A DNA stretch of 64,000 nucleotides from SZUA-35 sp963781035 (GTDB lineage: Bacteria; Actinomycetota; Acidimicrobiia; Acidimicrobiales; SZUA-35): the NCBI GenBank assembly GCA_963781035.1, contig CAWAEN010000007.1, forward strand, positions 62,001 through 126,000, given 5' to 3'. Position numbers and translations under genes: made by a program. The notes below the pieces were generated by a model. The model did no database searches, had not been told where the DNA came from, and saw only the letters and a list, made by a program, of their open reading frames with translations. Numbering within the stretch: position 1 is the first letter of the stretch; each line of letters opens with the position of its first letter. Below, piece by piece: positions 49,834 through 59,953 of the stretch.

Positions 49834-49890
49834 CGCTGCATCGTGGCACCTCGTTCGCCCGTGTGCGAGTCAGCGCCTACGGTGCGGCGG

Positions 49891-50390
49891 ATGGCATGGA
49901 CCCTCCGTCGACACGCCGCCAGGGTGATCCTGCTCGATCCAGACGGGCGTGTGTTCCTGATCAATGCCATCGACCCGAACGACGCGACCAAACCGGCCTG
50001 GTGGGAGATCCCCGGCGGCGGCATCGATCCCGGAGAACCGTCCGACCGCGCCGTGGCCCGCGAGCTCCACGAGGAGGCCGGTATCGACGAGGCCGTCGTC
50101 GGGCCCGGTCGTCTACACCCAGTACGTCGAGTTCTCGTTCGGCGGCTACGACTTCGAGCAGGACGAGGTACTCCACGTCGCGTGGACCGACCAGACCGAC
50201 ATCCGGCCACCGACAGGGCTCGAGTACCTCGAGGCGTTGGCGTTTCGGGGCGCCCGATGGTGGACACTGGATGAGGTGCGTGGCCAGCTCCGAGCCGTTC
50301 CTGCCGGCGCGGCTTCCCGAGCTCCTCCCTCGTCTGATCGCAGGCGATCTCCCCGACCCGCCGATCGACGTCAGCCCTCCACTGGCCTGA
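49891..50390 (+). CDS. NUDIX hydrolase (two frame breaks)
   Basis: Starts at the ATG at 49891 (MAWTLRRHAARVILLDPDGR). The Nudix box is complete: GGIDPGEPSDRAVARELHEE followed by AGID. The frame changes near 50110 (continuing YTQYVEFSFGGYDFEQDE) and near 50290 (ending LPELLPRLIAGDLPDPPID). About 166 residues. It hydrolyses a nucleoside diphosphate linked to X; the substrate cannot be deduced. Confidence 0.85.
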
Positions 50391-50431
50391 CGCGCCGCAT
50401 CGTCTGACGCTCTGATCTCACGAACTGGGGG

Positions 50432-51022
50432 TCAGGGTTCGACTCCGGCGACGCCGAACACGCCGCCGGAGATCAGCTCGCCGCTGACGCGGGCCACCAG
50501 GGCAGGGTCGGCGCCTGCCAGCACGCGATCGAGGGCAGTGAACACGACGCCGACGACGAGTCCGGCGCTCAGCTCGGCGACCTCGGCCGGCATGGTCTTC
50601 AGGCGCGAGTCTTCGGCAAGAATCGCCCGTCTGATGTCGTCGGCGACGGTGGCGGTGACCAGTTCGATCAGGGCGTCGACTTCCGGCTCGAGCCGCCGGT
50701 GGGTGAGCATGGCGAACAGCGCAGGCCGTGCCTCGGCCTGTCGAAAGACGCCGAGGAGCATGCGTTCGATGTCCTCGACGAGCGTCGTTCCCGCGACACT
50801 GACCTCGACGTCGACCGCAGATGACAACGCCAGGATCTGACGTTCGACCTCGTACAGCGCGGCAGCTCGGCACTCCGCGACCGAGGCGAAGTGGTTGTAG
50901 AACGCGGATTGCACGACGCCGGCCCGTTCGGTCAGACGCACCGTCGTGACACCGGGGCTGCCTTCGGCGAGCAGGAGCTCGACAGCTGCGTCGAGCAGCC
51001 GTTGTCGCGTCTCGGAGGTCAT
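50432..51022 (-). CDS. TetR-family transcriptional regulator
   Basis: A 196-residue repressor. The N-terminal HTH is clear: RQRLLDAAVELLLAEGSPGV then TTVRLTERAGVVQSAFYNHF. The C-terminal ligand domain is helical and variable. It is convergent with the NUDIX gene (42 bases) and divergent from the small RHH gene, so those are candidate targets, but no operator is evident. Intact. Confidence 0.92.
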   Translation of the reverse strand: MTSETRQRLLDAAVELLLAEGSPGVTTVRLTERAGVVQSAFYNHFASVAECRAAALYEVERQILALSSAVDVEVSVAGTTLVEDIERMLLGVFRQAEARPALFAMLTHRRLEPEVDALIELVTATVADDIRRAILAEDSRLKTMPAEVAELSAGLVVGVVFTALDRVLAGADPALVARVSGELISGGVFGVAGVEP

Positions 51023-51093
51023 CGCCCGACCCTAGGCATGGAACGCTCGCACTCAGAAATCACCGGTCCGGGCCTGACCTCGCGGGCCGAAAT

Positions 51094-51105
51094 GATACCG
51101 CTATC
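51094..51105. promoter_or_regulatory. Short dyad before the RHH-like gene
   Basis: GATA-CCGC-TATC is a 12-base inverted repeat 9 bases upstream of the ATG at 51115. It could be a -10 region giving a leaderless message, or an operator for the small DNA-binding protein that follows. Weak evidence. Confidence 0.3.
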
Positions 51106-51114
51106 GTGGCGCGC

Positions 51115-51348
51115 ATGACGCAAGCAGCTCGCCGAGCCATTCACGCGTTCGTTTCCGCTGAAGCGCATGATCGTTGGCACGATTTCGCGGCAGAGGAGGG
51201 GGTCAGCGTGAGTGCGCTCATCGAGGCCTTCGCCCCTCAGTTGTCCGACGAGCAGGCCCGGGCAGAACCCATCACCGAGTGTCTCGGGGCAACGGTCACC
51301 ACAGCGCGAGCCATCGATGCCACTCGGCGCCGACGCCGCTCGCCCTGA
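51115..51348 (+). CDS. Small ribbon-helix-helix-like protein
   Basis: A 77-residue basic protein. RRAIHAFVSAEAHDRWHDF followed by AAEEGVSVSALIEAFAPQL has the strand-helix-helix pattern of RHH (CopG/Arc-type) DNA-binding proteins; the C-terminal RRRRRS tail would help bind DNA. RHH proteins are often antitoxins, but no toxin gene is next to it. The frame is open to a GTG at 51106; the ATG is preferred. The gene is convergent with the LytR_C gene. Confidence 0.6.
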   Translation: MTQAARRAIHAFVSAEAHDRWHDFAAEEGVSVSALIEAFAPQLSDEQARAEPITECLGATVTTARAIDATRRRRRSP

Positions 51349-51390
51349 GGCGCCGGCGCGACCGGCACCAGTCGCCGACGCGATTGGTTG

Positions 51391-51921
51391 CTACACGCTC
51401 GTATCGGACCCCAGGATGACCACGACGGTGGCGGTGTCGATGGCAACACCGGGGTCTGGCGGCATCGGGGCGATGTTGGTGATCGGCACGTTCAACAACG
51501 TGGCGACGACTTCGGCGTCGGCCGAGTAACCCTCGAGGTAGTACACCGCAGTGGTTCCGAGCTTGACCGAGGAGTTCTTGGCCCCGAGCATCACGTAGCC
51601 GGCGTTGGCCAGGATCGTGCTGGCCCGTCCCGCCACGCCACTCTTGCCTGCGCCGTTGCCAACGCGAATCGTGACTTCGCTCGGTGCTCGCGCCGGTTCG
51701 GTCGACGAGGTCTCCTCGGCGACGTCAGCGCCGACGGTGACCTGCGGAGCGGCTGTGGTGGTCGTCGAGGTCTCTGGCGGCTTCTCAGCGGTCACCAGCG
51801 GCTCGTCGTCGAGAGCGCCGAACAGGCTTCTCGTCGCGACGACGAGGGCAAAGGCGAGGGCCAACAGGACAATGGCGAGAAGGGCAGCGTTCACGAAGTC
51901 GTGTCGCTCGATGCGATCCAT
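51391..51921 (-). CDS. LytR C-terminal-domain envelope protein
   Basis: A 176-residue protein: one N-terminal membrane helix (FVNAALLAIVLLALAFALVV), a Thr/Pro/Glu-rich linker and a LytR_C domain (VTIRVGNGAGKSGVAGRAST; AVYYLEGYSADAEVVATLL; ATVVVILGSD). Such stand-alone LytR_C proteins occur in Actinobacteria and are thought to act in cell-wall assembly outside the membrane. The ATG at 51921 starts right before the helix. Intact. Divergent from the MFS gene, 58 bases away. Confidence 0.88.
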   Translation of the reverse strand: MDRIERHDFVNAALLAIVLLALAFALVVATRSLFGALDDEPLVTAEKPPETSTTTTAAPQVTVGADVAEETSSTEPARAPSEVTIRVGNGAGKSGVAGRASTILANAGYVMLGAKNSSVKLGTTAVYYLEGYSADAEVVATLLNVPITNIAPMPPDPGVAIDTATVVVILGSDTSV

Positions 51922-51979
51922 CCGGAGGACGATAGAGGCAGTGGGGGTCCGACACTGGGCATGTGCCACACTCCTTCGC

Positions 51980-53249
51980 GTGAGTGACCTCGACGGCGAC
52001 GAGCGCCGGGCAGTGCAGCACCGAACGCTCCGGGTCCTCTGGTTCAGCGCCATCCTGAGTCGTGGTGCCGTGTCGTCCATGTTTCCGGTCTCGGTGCTGG
52101 CGATGTCCGACCTTCTCGGATCCAGCACGTTCGCCGGCCTCTCGACCGGGGCCAGCACGATCGGGTCGGCCATCAGCGCTGGAGCGCTCGCCACATTCAT
52201 GCAGCGGAGAGGTCGAACGCCGGGCCTGGCGCTGGGTTTCGCCGTTGCCGCGACCGGTGGCGTGCTGGCGATCGTCGGGATCCAGGCAAGGAGTGTGCCG
52301 CTGTTGGTGTTCGCCATGATCCTCGTCGGTGTTGGTTCTGGCACGGCCAATCTGGCCCGCTACGCCGCAGCCGATCTGTCGACGGCCGAGCGGCGCGGTC
52401 GTGACATCGGCACCGTGATCTTCGCCAGCACGTTCGGCGCAGTGCTGTTTCCCCTGTTCATCGGGGTCGCCGGTTCGGCGGCAGCGTCGATCTCGCTCGA
52501 CGAGAACGCAGGCGGTTTCGCGATGTCGGTCGGCCTGTTCGCTCTGGCGTCCTTCGGCACCTTCGTCTGGATGCGTCCCGACCCGTTGGTGGTCGCGGGC
52601 GGAATCGTGCCCCGGGCAGCAGACCGGGCGACGAGGAAGTCCCAGACTGTGGGGTTCCGACAGGCGATACGGATCGCCTGGGCCCATCCTCTTGCCCGTC
52701 TCGCTCTGATCGCACTCGTCGTGTCGCAGGCCGTCATGGTCATGGTGATGGCGATGACACCGCTGCACATGGAGGCTCACGGTCACAGCAAGGGTGTTGT
52801 CGGGGCGGTCATCTCGGTCCACACGGCCGGAATGTTCGCCTTTGCCCCGCTCGCCGGATTGGCTGTCGGATCGCGCCGGCCGCCTTCCCACGATCGCCGT
52901 GGGTGGTTTGTCGCTCATCGTGGCGACGGCGTTGACGGCGCTGGCCGGCGAGGCTCCTCGTCTGTTGATGTTTCCCGGGCTCTTCCTGCTCGGGCTCGGC
53001 TGGAGCTTCGGGATCGTGGCCGGTTCGGCCCTCCTCACCGAGTCGGTGGACGAGCGGGACCGAGTGGCGGTCCAAGGGGCATCCGATCTGGCCACGAACA
53101 TCGCCAGTGGTTCCGGTGCGCTGGTCTCCGGTGTCGTGCTCGACATGGCGGGATTCCACATCTTGTCGATGATCGGCATGGCGGCGGCCGGCGGACTGCT
53201 GGTCCATGCCTTCTTCGAGAACCGCTTGGCGAAGCTGAGGTTCGGCTGA
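51980..53249 (+). CDS. Major facilitator superfamily transporter (one frame break)
   Basis: Twelve-helix membrane transporter of about 423 residues from the GTG at 51980 (SDLDGDERRAVQHR). The first ten helices are in one frame; near 52870 an extra base moves the last two (DRAGRLPTIAVGGLSLIVAT onward) to the next. The loop RRGRTP between helices 2 and 3 and DRAGR between 8 and 9 are MFS motif-A like. The substrate is unknown; drug export is typical of this type. Confidence 0.85.
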
Positions 53250-53257
53250 CGGCCTGA

Positions 53258-54409
53258 TCAGCCGAGTAGTTGGTCGACGAAGGAGCGCAGGTCGGCCAAC
53301 AACACCTCGGGTTGCTCGAGGGCCGCGAAGTGTCCTCCCCGATCGAACTCGCTCCAGTGGACGACGTCGAACGTCGCCTCGGCGAATCGGCGACTGGAGC
53401 GGTAGATCTCGGCGGGGAAGATGGCTCCGGCCATGGGCACGGTGACGGCCTTGGCGAATCCCCGGCCGCCGTGTCGATGCTCGTAGTAGATACGGGCCGC
53501 CGACCCAGCGGTGTTCGTGAGCCAGTACAGCATCAGATTCGTGCAGAAACGGTCGCGGTCATGGGCCGAGAACACGTCACCGCCATCGCGGTCGGACCAC
53601 GTGTGGAACTTCTCGTAGATCCACGCACACAGGCCGGTCGGAGAATCGGCCAGGGCGTACGCGAGGGTCTGCGGTTTGCTCCCTTGAATCGCCTGGTAGC
53701 CGGTCTCTTCTGCCTGGAACCGCAGCATGGCGGTCACGGCTTCCTGCTCAGCCGGAGTGGCGTGTTCCATGAGCTCGGGGGTCGGCAGTGCCGTGACCAT
53801 GTTGAGGTGGATGCCCATGCAGTGGTCGGGGTCCTGCGCCCCCAGATGAGCGGTGATGATCGATCCCCAGTCGCCTCCCTGAGCGACGTAGCGTTCGTAG
53901 CCCAGCGCCGCCATGAGCTGGCGCCACATGCCAGCGATGCGGTGCGGGTCGACCCCAGGCGTCACCGTCGGCCCACTGAACCCGAATCCGGGCAGGCTGG
54001 GAATCACCAGGTGGAACGGCCGAGCGCCATCGTCCGGCTTGGTCAGCGGGTCGATCACGTGGAGGAACTCGACGATGGATCCGGGCCAGCCGTGGGTCAG
54101 CAGCAGCGGCGTGGCGTTCTCGTGCGGCGACCGGACGTGGAGAAGATGCACTCGTTCACCGTCGATCTCGGTGACGAACTGGGGGTGGGCGTTGATCGCT
54201 GCCTCGGCGGCGCGCCAGTCGTAGTCGTTGCGCCAGTACTCGACGACGGCCTGCACCTCGGAGCGTTCGGCTCCGTAGACCCACTCCTGGTCCGGCATCT
54301 GGTCCGGCCAACGCGTGGCCGCCAACCGCCGCTGCAGGTCGTCGAGATCGGTGTCGGGAACGTCGATCGTGAAGGGATGGAACTCGAGGGTCGACCGGTT
54401 CGATGTCAC
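53258..54409 (-). CDS. Epoxide hydrolase family protein
   Basis: A 383-residue alpha/beta hydrolase with an epoxide-hydrolase N-terminal domain (FHPFTIDVPDTDLDDLQRRL). HGWPGSIVEF (oxyanion hole), LVIPSLPGFGFSGP, AQGGDWGSIIT with the Asp nucleophile, RIYYEHR and GGHFAALEQPEVL with the catalytic His. It opens epoxides to diols. Intact, including the two lid tyrosines likely at RIYYE. Its stop lies 9 bases from the MFS stop on the other strand. Confidence 0.92.
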   Translation of the reverse strand: MTSNRSTLEFHPFTIDVPDTDLDDLQRRLAATRWPDQMPDQEWVYGAERSEVQAVVEYWRNDYDWRAAEAAINAHPQFVTEIDGERVHLLHVRSPHENATPLLLTHGWPGSIVEFLHVIDPLTKPDDGARPFHLVIPSLPGFGFSGPTVTPGVDPHRIAGMWRQLMAALGYERYVAQGGDWGSIITAHLGAQDPDHCMGIHLNMVTALPTPELMEHATPAEQEAVTAMLRFQAEETGYQAIQGSKPQTLAYALADSPTGLCAWIYEKFHTWSDRDGGDVFSAHDRDRFCTNLMLYWLTNTAGSAARIYYEHRHGGRGFAKAVTVPMAGAIFPAEIYRSSRRFAEATFDVVHWSEFDRGGHFAALEQPEVLLADLRSFVDQLLG

Positions 54410-54422
54410 CAGCCGATCCTGC

Positions 54423-54455
54423 CATCTCAGCCGGTGCGACGCATCTCAGCCGGTG
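54423..54455. repeat. Short direct repeat at the 3' end of ppc
   Basis: CATCTCAGCCGGTG occurs at 54423-54436 and again at 54442-54455. The second copy holds the stop codon of ppc on the minus strand, so the end of the gene is partly duplicated. Confidence 0.7.
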
Positions 54456-57159
54456 TTGCGCATCCCGGCCGCGACGCCGTTGACGGTCAGCAGCAGCGCC
54501 CGTCGCAGTGGGAGGTCGGCCTCGGCTGAAGCACGGGAACGGGCCAGCAGATCGATCTGCAGCACATGCAGCGGATCGAGGTAGACGTCGCGTACCTGGA
54601 GCGTGCGCTTGAGCACGGGCAGGTTGTCGAGCAAGCCTCGCCCGGTGACCGAGGTGACCTGTTCGACCGAGCTGGCATGTTCGGCCCGAACGACGCCGAA
54701 GAGGGAACGCTTGTCCGGATCGACCAGTCGATCGACGTAGCGGGCGGCGATTCCGAGGTCGGTCTTGCTGAGCGTCATCTCCACATTCGAGATGAAGGCC
54801 TGGAAGAAGGTCCAATGGGCGAACATCTCCTGCATCGTCGACTCGTGTCCGGCCTCGATGGCGGCGGCAAGGCCGGAACCCACACCGAACCAGCCGGGAA
54901 TGATCTGACGGCTCTGGGTCCAGCCGAAGACCCACGGGATGGCCCGGAGATCATCGATGCTGTTGCCGGCGCCACTGCGCCTCGCCGGCCGTGAACCGAT
55001 GTTGAGCGCACCGAGCTCCTCGACCGGCGTGGATGCCTGGAAGTAGGCGGGCAACTCTGGATGTTCGACGAACTGACGGTAGGCGGCATACGCCTCGGCC
55101 GAGATCAGCTCCATGACCTCGGTCCATTCGGCGATGGTCTCGGGCGAGTGGCGGGCCGCACGTTGCACGACGGTGGCTTCGAGCACGGCCGACATGGCGA
55201 GGTCGAGGTTGCGTTGGGCCAGGTCGGGCTGGCCGTACTTGTCGGAGATGACTTCTCCCTGCTCGGTGATCTTGAGCTCGCCGTCGATCACGCCGCTCGG
55301 CTGGGCGAGGATCGATTCGTTGGTCGGTCCGCCACCTCGGCCAACGGTGCCCCCACGGCCGTGGAACACGCGGATCCGAACGCCGTGTCTCGCCGCGACC
55401 TCCCGGATGACTCGAAGGGCCTTGTGGATCTCCCACTGGCTGGTGGCGATGCCGCCGTCCTTGTTGGAGTCCGAGTAGCCGACCATCACCTCTTGCATGC
55501 CGCCCCGTAGCTCCACGATCCGCCGATACGCCGGGATCGTGAGGAGTCGGTCGAGCGTTGCTTCCATCGACCGCAGGTCGTCGATGGTCTCGAACAGCGG
55601 GACGAAACCGAGCCGGGCGATGCCGGCCGAGAGGTCGACGAGTCCGACCTCGCGGGCCAGGAGCACGGGGGCGAGAACGTCGTCGACCCCAACCGTCATC
55701 GAGACGATGTAGCTCTGGATGAGCTCGTCGCCGTGGTCGTCGAGGAGTTGGCGCAGTACCCGGAACAACGCCAGGGCGTCGTCGTCGGCGACCGGGGTCC
55801 CGGGTGGTGCGAGCGGTCGGCGGGAGGCGAGCTCGGAGGTGAGGAGGGCGATGCGGCCGGTGCGATCGTCCGGATAGGTCGTACCGGTCTGGCTGAACAG
55901 CGTGCTCAGCGACTCGTGATGCAGCCGAGCGTGTTGCCGGATGTCGAGCGCAGCGAGGTGGAAGCCGAGCGCAGCCACGAGACGTCGTACCCTGGCCAGC
56001 CGGCCGGTGGCCACCAACGCTCCGCCGTTGGCCCGCAGTGAACGGTCGATCACGGCGAGGTCTTCTGCCAGCTCCTGCGGCCCGGCGTAGGGGTTCGGTC
56101 CCTGCGGCGAACGCTGTGCTTGTACGAGGCGATCGAGCATGACACCCAGTCGGAGCCGATACCCCTCGCCGTCGTTGATCCGGCCGATGCGTTCGAAGAC
56201 CTGGGGGAAGACCGCGCGGTCGGTTTCGATCACCGCAGCCAGTTCGTCGCTGATGGGCCGGATCAGTTCCGAGCTGCTGAGCTCGGCTCTCAGTCCCTCG
56301 ATCTCCTCACTCAGGATGCGGAGAGCCCGTGATCGGTGCAGTCCGACGACTTCGACCGTCGTGGCCGGTGTGACATTCGGGTTGCCGTCGCGGTCTCCGC
56401 CGACCCAACTGCCGAACGTGATCGGCGCCAGGGTCGGGTCTGGGGTGATCCCGATCGACTCGAGGGTCATCGCGATGTCGTCCCACAGCTCGGGCAGGCC
56501 CTCTCGTGCCATCTGGTCGACGTAGTAGAGCGTGGTCCTCGCCTCGTCGACCGGACGGGGCTTTTCCCGCCGTATCTCGTCGGTCTGCCACATGATGTCG
56601 AGCAGTTCGTCGACGCGACGGTCGATCCGGCGAATCCCGGATTCGGTGGTGGCGACCGTCTCCCGCGCATCGACCAGCTTGGAGATCTCGGTGAGCTTGT
56701 CGAGCATCGAGCGCCGCGAGGCTTCGGTGGGGTGCGCGGTGAAGACCGGGATCATCGCCACCTTCGCCAGGGCGGTTTCGATGTCCTCGCGCGGTGAAGC
56801 CGCGCTGGAGCAGGCGTTCGACCGTGTCGTGGAAACGTCCCTCCCCCGCCTTCTTCATGTTCAGGTGGTCGATGCGGTGGACCTGCTCGGTCACGTTGGC
56901 CAGGTGGAAGTAGGTGGTGAACGCTCGGACCAGTCGGATGGCGTCGATCACATCGACCGCGGCCAGTACACCGGCGAGCTCGGCACCGGCGGCGTCGCCG
57001 TCTTCTTGGCGCAGACGGCGAGCCAGCACCCGAACGTGTTCGACGAGCTCGAGGAATTCGGCGCACCTTCCTGGCGCTGGATCGACTGACCGAGCTGACG
57101 ACCGAGCCGTCGGATGTCGCTTCGCGCGCCGCGGTTCGTTCTTCACTGCGATCGGTCAT
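54446..57159 (-). CDS. ppc: Phosphoenolpyruvate carboxylase (frame breaks near the N-terminus)
   Basis: Fixes bicarbonate onto PEP to make oxaloacetate, filling the TCA cycle. FTAHPTEASRR (catalytic His), GSWVGGDRDGNPNVT, VMVGYSDSNKDGG, FHGRGGTVGRGGGP, GEVISDKYG and C-terminal RNTG (allosteric end, usually QNTG) are all present. The start is the ATG at 57159 (MTDRSEERT); frame changes near 57080 and 56790 join it through VEHVRVLARRLRQEDGDAAG and HLANVTEQVHRIDHLN to the long main frame. About 904 residues, the usual size. Confidence 0.92.
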
Positions 57160-57281
57160 GCGCAGCACGCTAACGGCCTGGTGTTGCGGCAACGTGAAAG
57201 ATCTCGAGGCCGATCACCGGCGTCGTGAGCCCCGCAGAACTGGACCGATGGTGCATGCGGAGACGCGATCGAGCCAAACGC

Positions 57282-57320
57282 AAGAGAGCCCGACTCCGAC
57301 GTGTCGGAGCCGGGCCTCTT
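57282..57320. terminator. Strong hairpin, possible terminator
   Basis: AAGAG(A)GCCCGACTCCGAC (57282-57300) pairs with GTCGGAGCCGGGCCTCTT (57303-57320), with one bulge, one mismatch and a 2-base loop. It lies between the divergent ppc and acyl-CoA dehydrogenase starts. The plus side continues into a pyrimidine-rich CGCTTCTGCC. No gene upstream on the plus strand would need a terminator; an unannotated small RNA is one possibility. Confidence 0.5.
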
Positions 57321-57393
57321 CGCTTCTGCCCCGTATGCAACATACCCATCGTCCATTTGTGTTGTCTCTTGAACTCACGCCAGGTTTCGTCTC

Positions 57394-58722
57394 GTGGACC
57401 TACGACCTGCCGGCAGACTCATCGACCTCCTCGACCAGCTCGACCAGTTCATCGAGGACGAGATCAAGCCGCTCGAGCGCGAGAACGACAACATCCGCTT
57501 CTTCGATCATCGGCGCGAGTACGCGCGCACCGACTGGGATCGCGACGGCTGGCCGAACGAGGAGTGGGAGAGCGCTGCTCGGGCGAGATGCGACGCGGGC
57601 CGATGCGGCCGGCTTCTACCGCTATCACCTCCCGGCGAAGTTCGGCGGAAAGGACGGCACCAATCTCGGCATGGCGATCATTCGCGAGCACCTGGCCGCC
57701 AAGGGGCTCGGGCTGCACAACGATCTGCAGAACGAGAGCATCGATCGTCGGCAACCTCGTCGACGGTGCTGATGATGGACGTCTACGGCAGCGAGGAGCA
57801 GAAGGCCGAGTGGATTCCGAAGATGCTCGCCGGCGAGGCGCCGGATCGGCTTCGGCCTCACCGAGCCGCTCCACGGCTCCGACGCCACCTGCATGGAGAC
57901 CACCGCGGTGCGCGACGGCGACGAGTGGGTCATCAACGGCGCCAAGCGCTGGAACACCGGCATGCACGCCGCCACCCACGACTACGTCTTCGCCCGAACC
58001 TCGGGCAACGCCGGCGACGCCGACGGCATCACCTGCTTCATCGTCCCGATCGATACCCCGGGCTTCACGATCGAGTTCATGTGGTGGACCTTCAACATGC
58101 CGACCGATCACGCCGAGGTCACGCTCGACGACGTGCGGGTCGCCGACGCCGACCATCCTCGGCGCAGAAGGGCGCGGGTCTGGCCGTCGCCCAGACGTTC
58201 GTGCACGAGAACCGCATCCGCCAGGCCGCCACCAGCCTCGGCGCTGCCCAGTACTGCATCGACGAGTCGGTCAAGTACGCCAGGGAGCGCAAGCCGTTCG
58301 GCAAGCCGCTCAGTCAGAACCAGGCGATCCAGTGGCCGCTGGTCGAGCTGCACACCGAGGCCGAGATGATTCGCGGCTTGGTCCGCAAGACCGCGTGGGA
58401 GATGGACCAGGGCATCGATCCGATGTTCATCTCCGACAAGGTGTCCATGTGCAACTACCGGGCCAACCGGCTGGTCTGCGAGGCCGCCGACCAGGCGATC
58501 CAGATCCACGGCGGCATCGGCTACAGCCGCCACATGCCGTTCGAGCACATCTATCGCCACCATCGCCGCTACCGCATCACCGAGGGTGCCGAGGAGATCC
58601 AGATGCGCCGGGTCGCGCAGTTCCTGTTCGGCTTCTCCGGCCCGCGCAAGGACATGCTCGAGACCCAGCTTCGCCAGCCGCTTCAACTCGGTCCAGCGCG
58701 GGCACCCGCCCCCTGGACCTGA
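57394..58722 (+). CDS. Acyl-CoA dehydrogenase (about five frame breaks)
   Basis: FAD enzyme oxidising acyl-CoA to enoyl-CoA. Composite from the GTG at 57394 (DLRPAGRLIDLLDQLDQFIE), through GFYRYHLPAKFGGKDG, AIIREHLAAKGLG, VYGSEEQKAEWIP, GFGLTEPLHGSDATCMETTA (FAD-binding Ser/Thr segment), WVINGAKRWNTGM, FVHENRIRQAATSLG and QIHGGIGYSRHMPFEHIYR. Frame changes near 57565, 57735, 57765, 57845 and 58160. The net change is zero. About 442 residues. The catalytic base is at the expected late position (EGAEEIQ). Its stop overlaps the next ATG by one base. Confidence 0.85.
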   Translation: MDLRPAGRLIDLLDQLDQFIEDEIKPLERENDNIRFFDHRREYARTDWDRDGWPNEEWESAARARCDAGRCGRLLPLSPPGEVRRKGRHQSRHGDHSRAPGRQGARAAQRSAEREHRSSATSSTVLMMDVYGSEEQKAEWIPKMLAGEAPDRLRPHRAAPRLRRHLHGDHRGARRRRVGHQRRQALEHRHARRHPRLRLRPNLGQRRRRRRHHLLHRPDRYPGLHDRVHVVDLQHADRSRRGHARRRAGRRRRPSSAQKGAGLAVAQTFVHENRIRQAATSLGAAQYCIDESVKYARERKPFGKPLSQNQAIQWPLVELHTEAEMIRGLVRKTAWEMDQGIDPMFISDKVSMCNYRANRLVCEAADQAIQIHGGIGYSRHMPFEHIYRHHRRYRITEGAEEIQMRRVAQFLFGFSGPRKDMLETQLRQPLQLGPARAPAPWT

Positions 58723-59426
58723 TGAGCCTGGACTCTGCTGCCTCACAGCTTCGGGTCGTCCGACTGGAGCTTGGCCGCGTCACGCTCCCCGCAGCGCACC
58801 CCAGAGCGGCTGACGGGTCGTGTGTGATCTTCGGCTTTGCGATTGCGGGCCCCGATGGCGTGGTTGTCGTCGACACCGGGCCGCGTGAGGGGCATCCCAT
58901 CATCGACGAGATGTACGCCCCGTCGGTGATCTCCATCGTCGACGCGCTGCACGGAGAGGGACTCGACGAACGCGACGTCATCGCCGTGGTGAACTCGCAT
59001 CTGCACTTCGACCACTGTGGCCAGAACCATCTGCTCCCCGATGCTCCAGTGTGGGTCGCTGAAGCGGAGGTCGTTGCAGCAGCCGCAGAGTTCTACACCG
59101 TTCCCGAATGGGCCCACATCGAGGCGCACCGCCTCCGTCTCGGGCGCGACGGTGAGGAGGTCGCCCCGGGTGTCTCCTTGCTGCACACACCGGGTCACAC
59201 GCCCGGTCACGTGTCGGTGGCAACTCGAACGGCGAACGGTCTCGAACTCGTTGTCGGGCAGGCCTGTTACTCATGCGCCGAGTTCGCTTCCGGCCAGGTA
59301 GCCGACACGGACATGCAGAGCGACGATTGGATCGCGGTCGGCCGCAAGTCGCTCGACCGCCTTCGTGGCCTCGGCGCACGTCGTGCCCACTTCAGCCATG
59401 ACACCGCCGTGTATCTGTCCCCCTGA
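58722..59426 (+). CDS. MBL-fold metallo-hydrolase, lactonase-like
   Basis: A 234-residue, intact metallo-beta-lactamase-fold protein. NSHLHFDHCGQN is the HxHxDH zinc site, LLHTPGHTPGHVSV holds the next His, and FSHDT the last. The pattern resembles N-acyl-homoserine lactonases and related quorum-quenching or hydrolytic enzymes, but the substrate is not certain. The start overlaps the acyl-CoA dehydrogenase stop (TGATG), so it is translated with it and probably acts in the same degradation path. Confidence 0.88.
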   Translation: MSLDSAASQLRVVRLELGRVTLPAAHPRAADGSCVIFGFAIAGPDGVVVVDTGPREGHPIIDEMYAPSVISIVDALHGEGLDERDVIAVVNSHLHFDHCGQNHLLPDAPVWVAEAEVVAAAAEFYTVPEWAHIEAHRLRLGRDGEEVAPGVSLLHTPGHTPGHVSVATRTANGLELVVGQACYSCAEFASGQVADTDMQSDDWIAVGRKSLDRLRGLGARRAHFSHDTAVYLSP

Positions 59427-59449
59427 GCATCGGCTCGGGCCGTTCTGCG

Positions 59450-59953
59450 TCAGGTGCGGAGGGCGAGATAACGATGGAGGTCCTCGCCGATGTGTCCGAG
59501 GAGTTGGACGATGCGCTCGTCTCCCCCGGCGATGGCGGAGACGGCGTCCGGCGAGAACAACTCGAGCATGTCGGTCGGGTCGACCCAGCGATGATCGGTG
59601 TGCTCGTGACTCTGAACGACCTCGCCGGTGACCGCACCTCGGAAGCTCAGCTGGAGGAAGTCCTGCCCGTAGATCCACATCGGGTAACAGCCGACCATGG
59701 TCATCTGGCCGCTGAACTCGAGGCCGCTCTCTTCGCGCAACTCACGTACAGCGCCTTCGTGCGGCGTCTCCCCTGGGTCGACGATGCCACCCGGCATGAA
59801 GTACTGCCCTGCCATCGCTGAGCCCTCTGCCCGCTGCATCAGCAGGATCGTGCCGTCTGGACGCTCGGCGTAGATCACCGTCGACAGGGCGTATCGGTCC
59901 AGTTCGATTCGATGGTCGACCGACGGGGACAGCGGATCCTCGGAAGCAGTCAC
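59450..59953 (-). CDS. NUDIX hydrolase
   Basis: A 167-residue intact NUDIX enzyme. It has the complete box GGIVDPGETPHEGAVRELRE followed by ESGL. LDRYALSTVIYAERPDGTILLMQRAEG before it is like MutT/ADP-ribose types, and YPMWIYGQDFLQLSFRGAV follows. Substrate unknown. It is convergent with the metallo-hydrolase gene (23 bases). The 150-base stretch between it and trmI holds no gene that I can support. Confidence 0.92.
   Translation of the reverse strand: MTASEDPLSPSVDHRIELDRYALSTVIYAERPDGTILLMQRAEGSAMAGQYFMPGGIVDPGETPHEGAVRELREESGLEFSGQMTMVGCYPMWIYGQDFLQLSFRGAVTGEVVQSHEHTDHRWVDPTDMLELFSPDAVSAIAGGDERIVQLLGHIGEDLHRYLALRT

Noticed and set aside
48760..49890. Plus-strand frame ahead of the NUDIX gene
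   Set aside because: It is antisense to the intact CoA-transferase; only the part from 49891 is the NUDIX protein.
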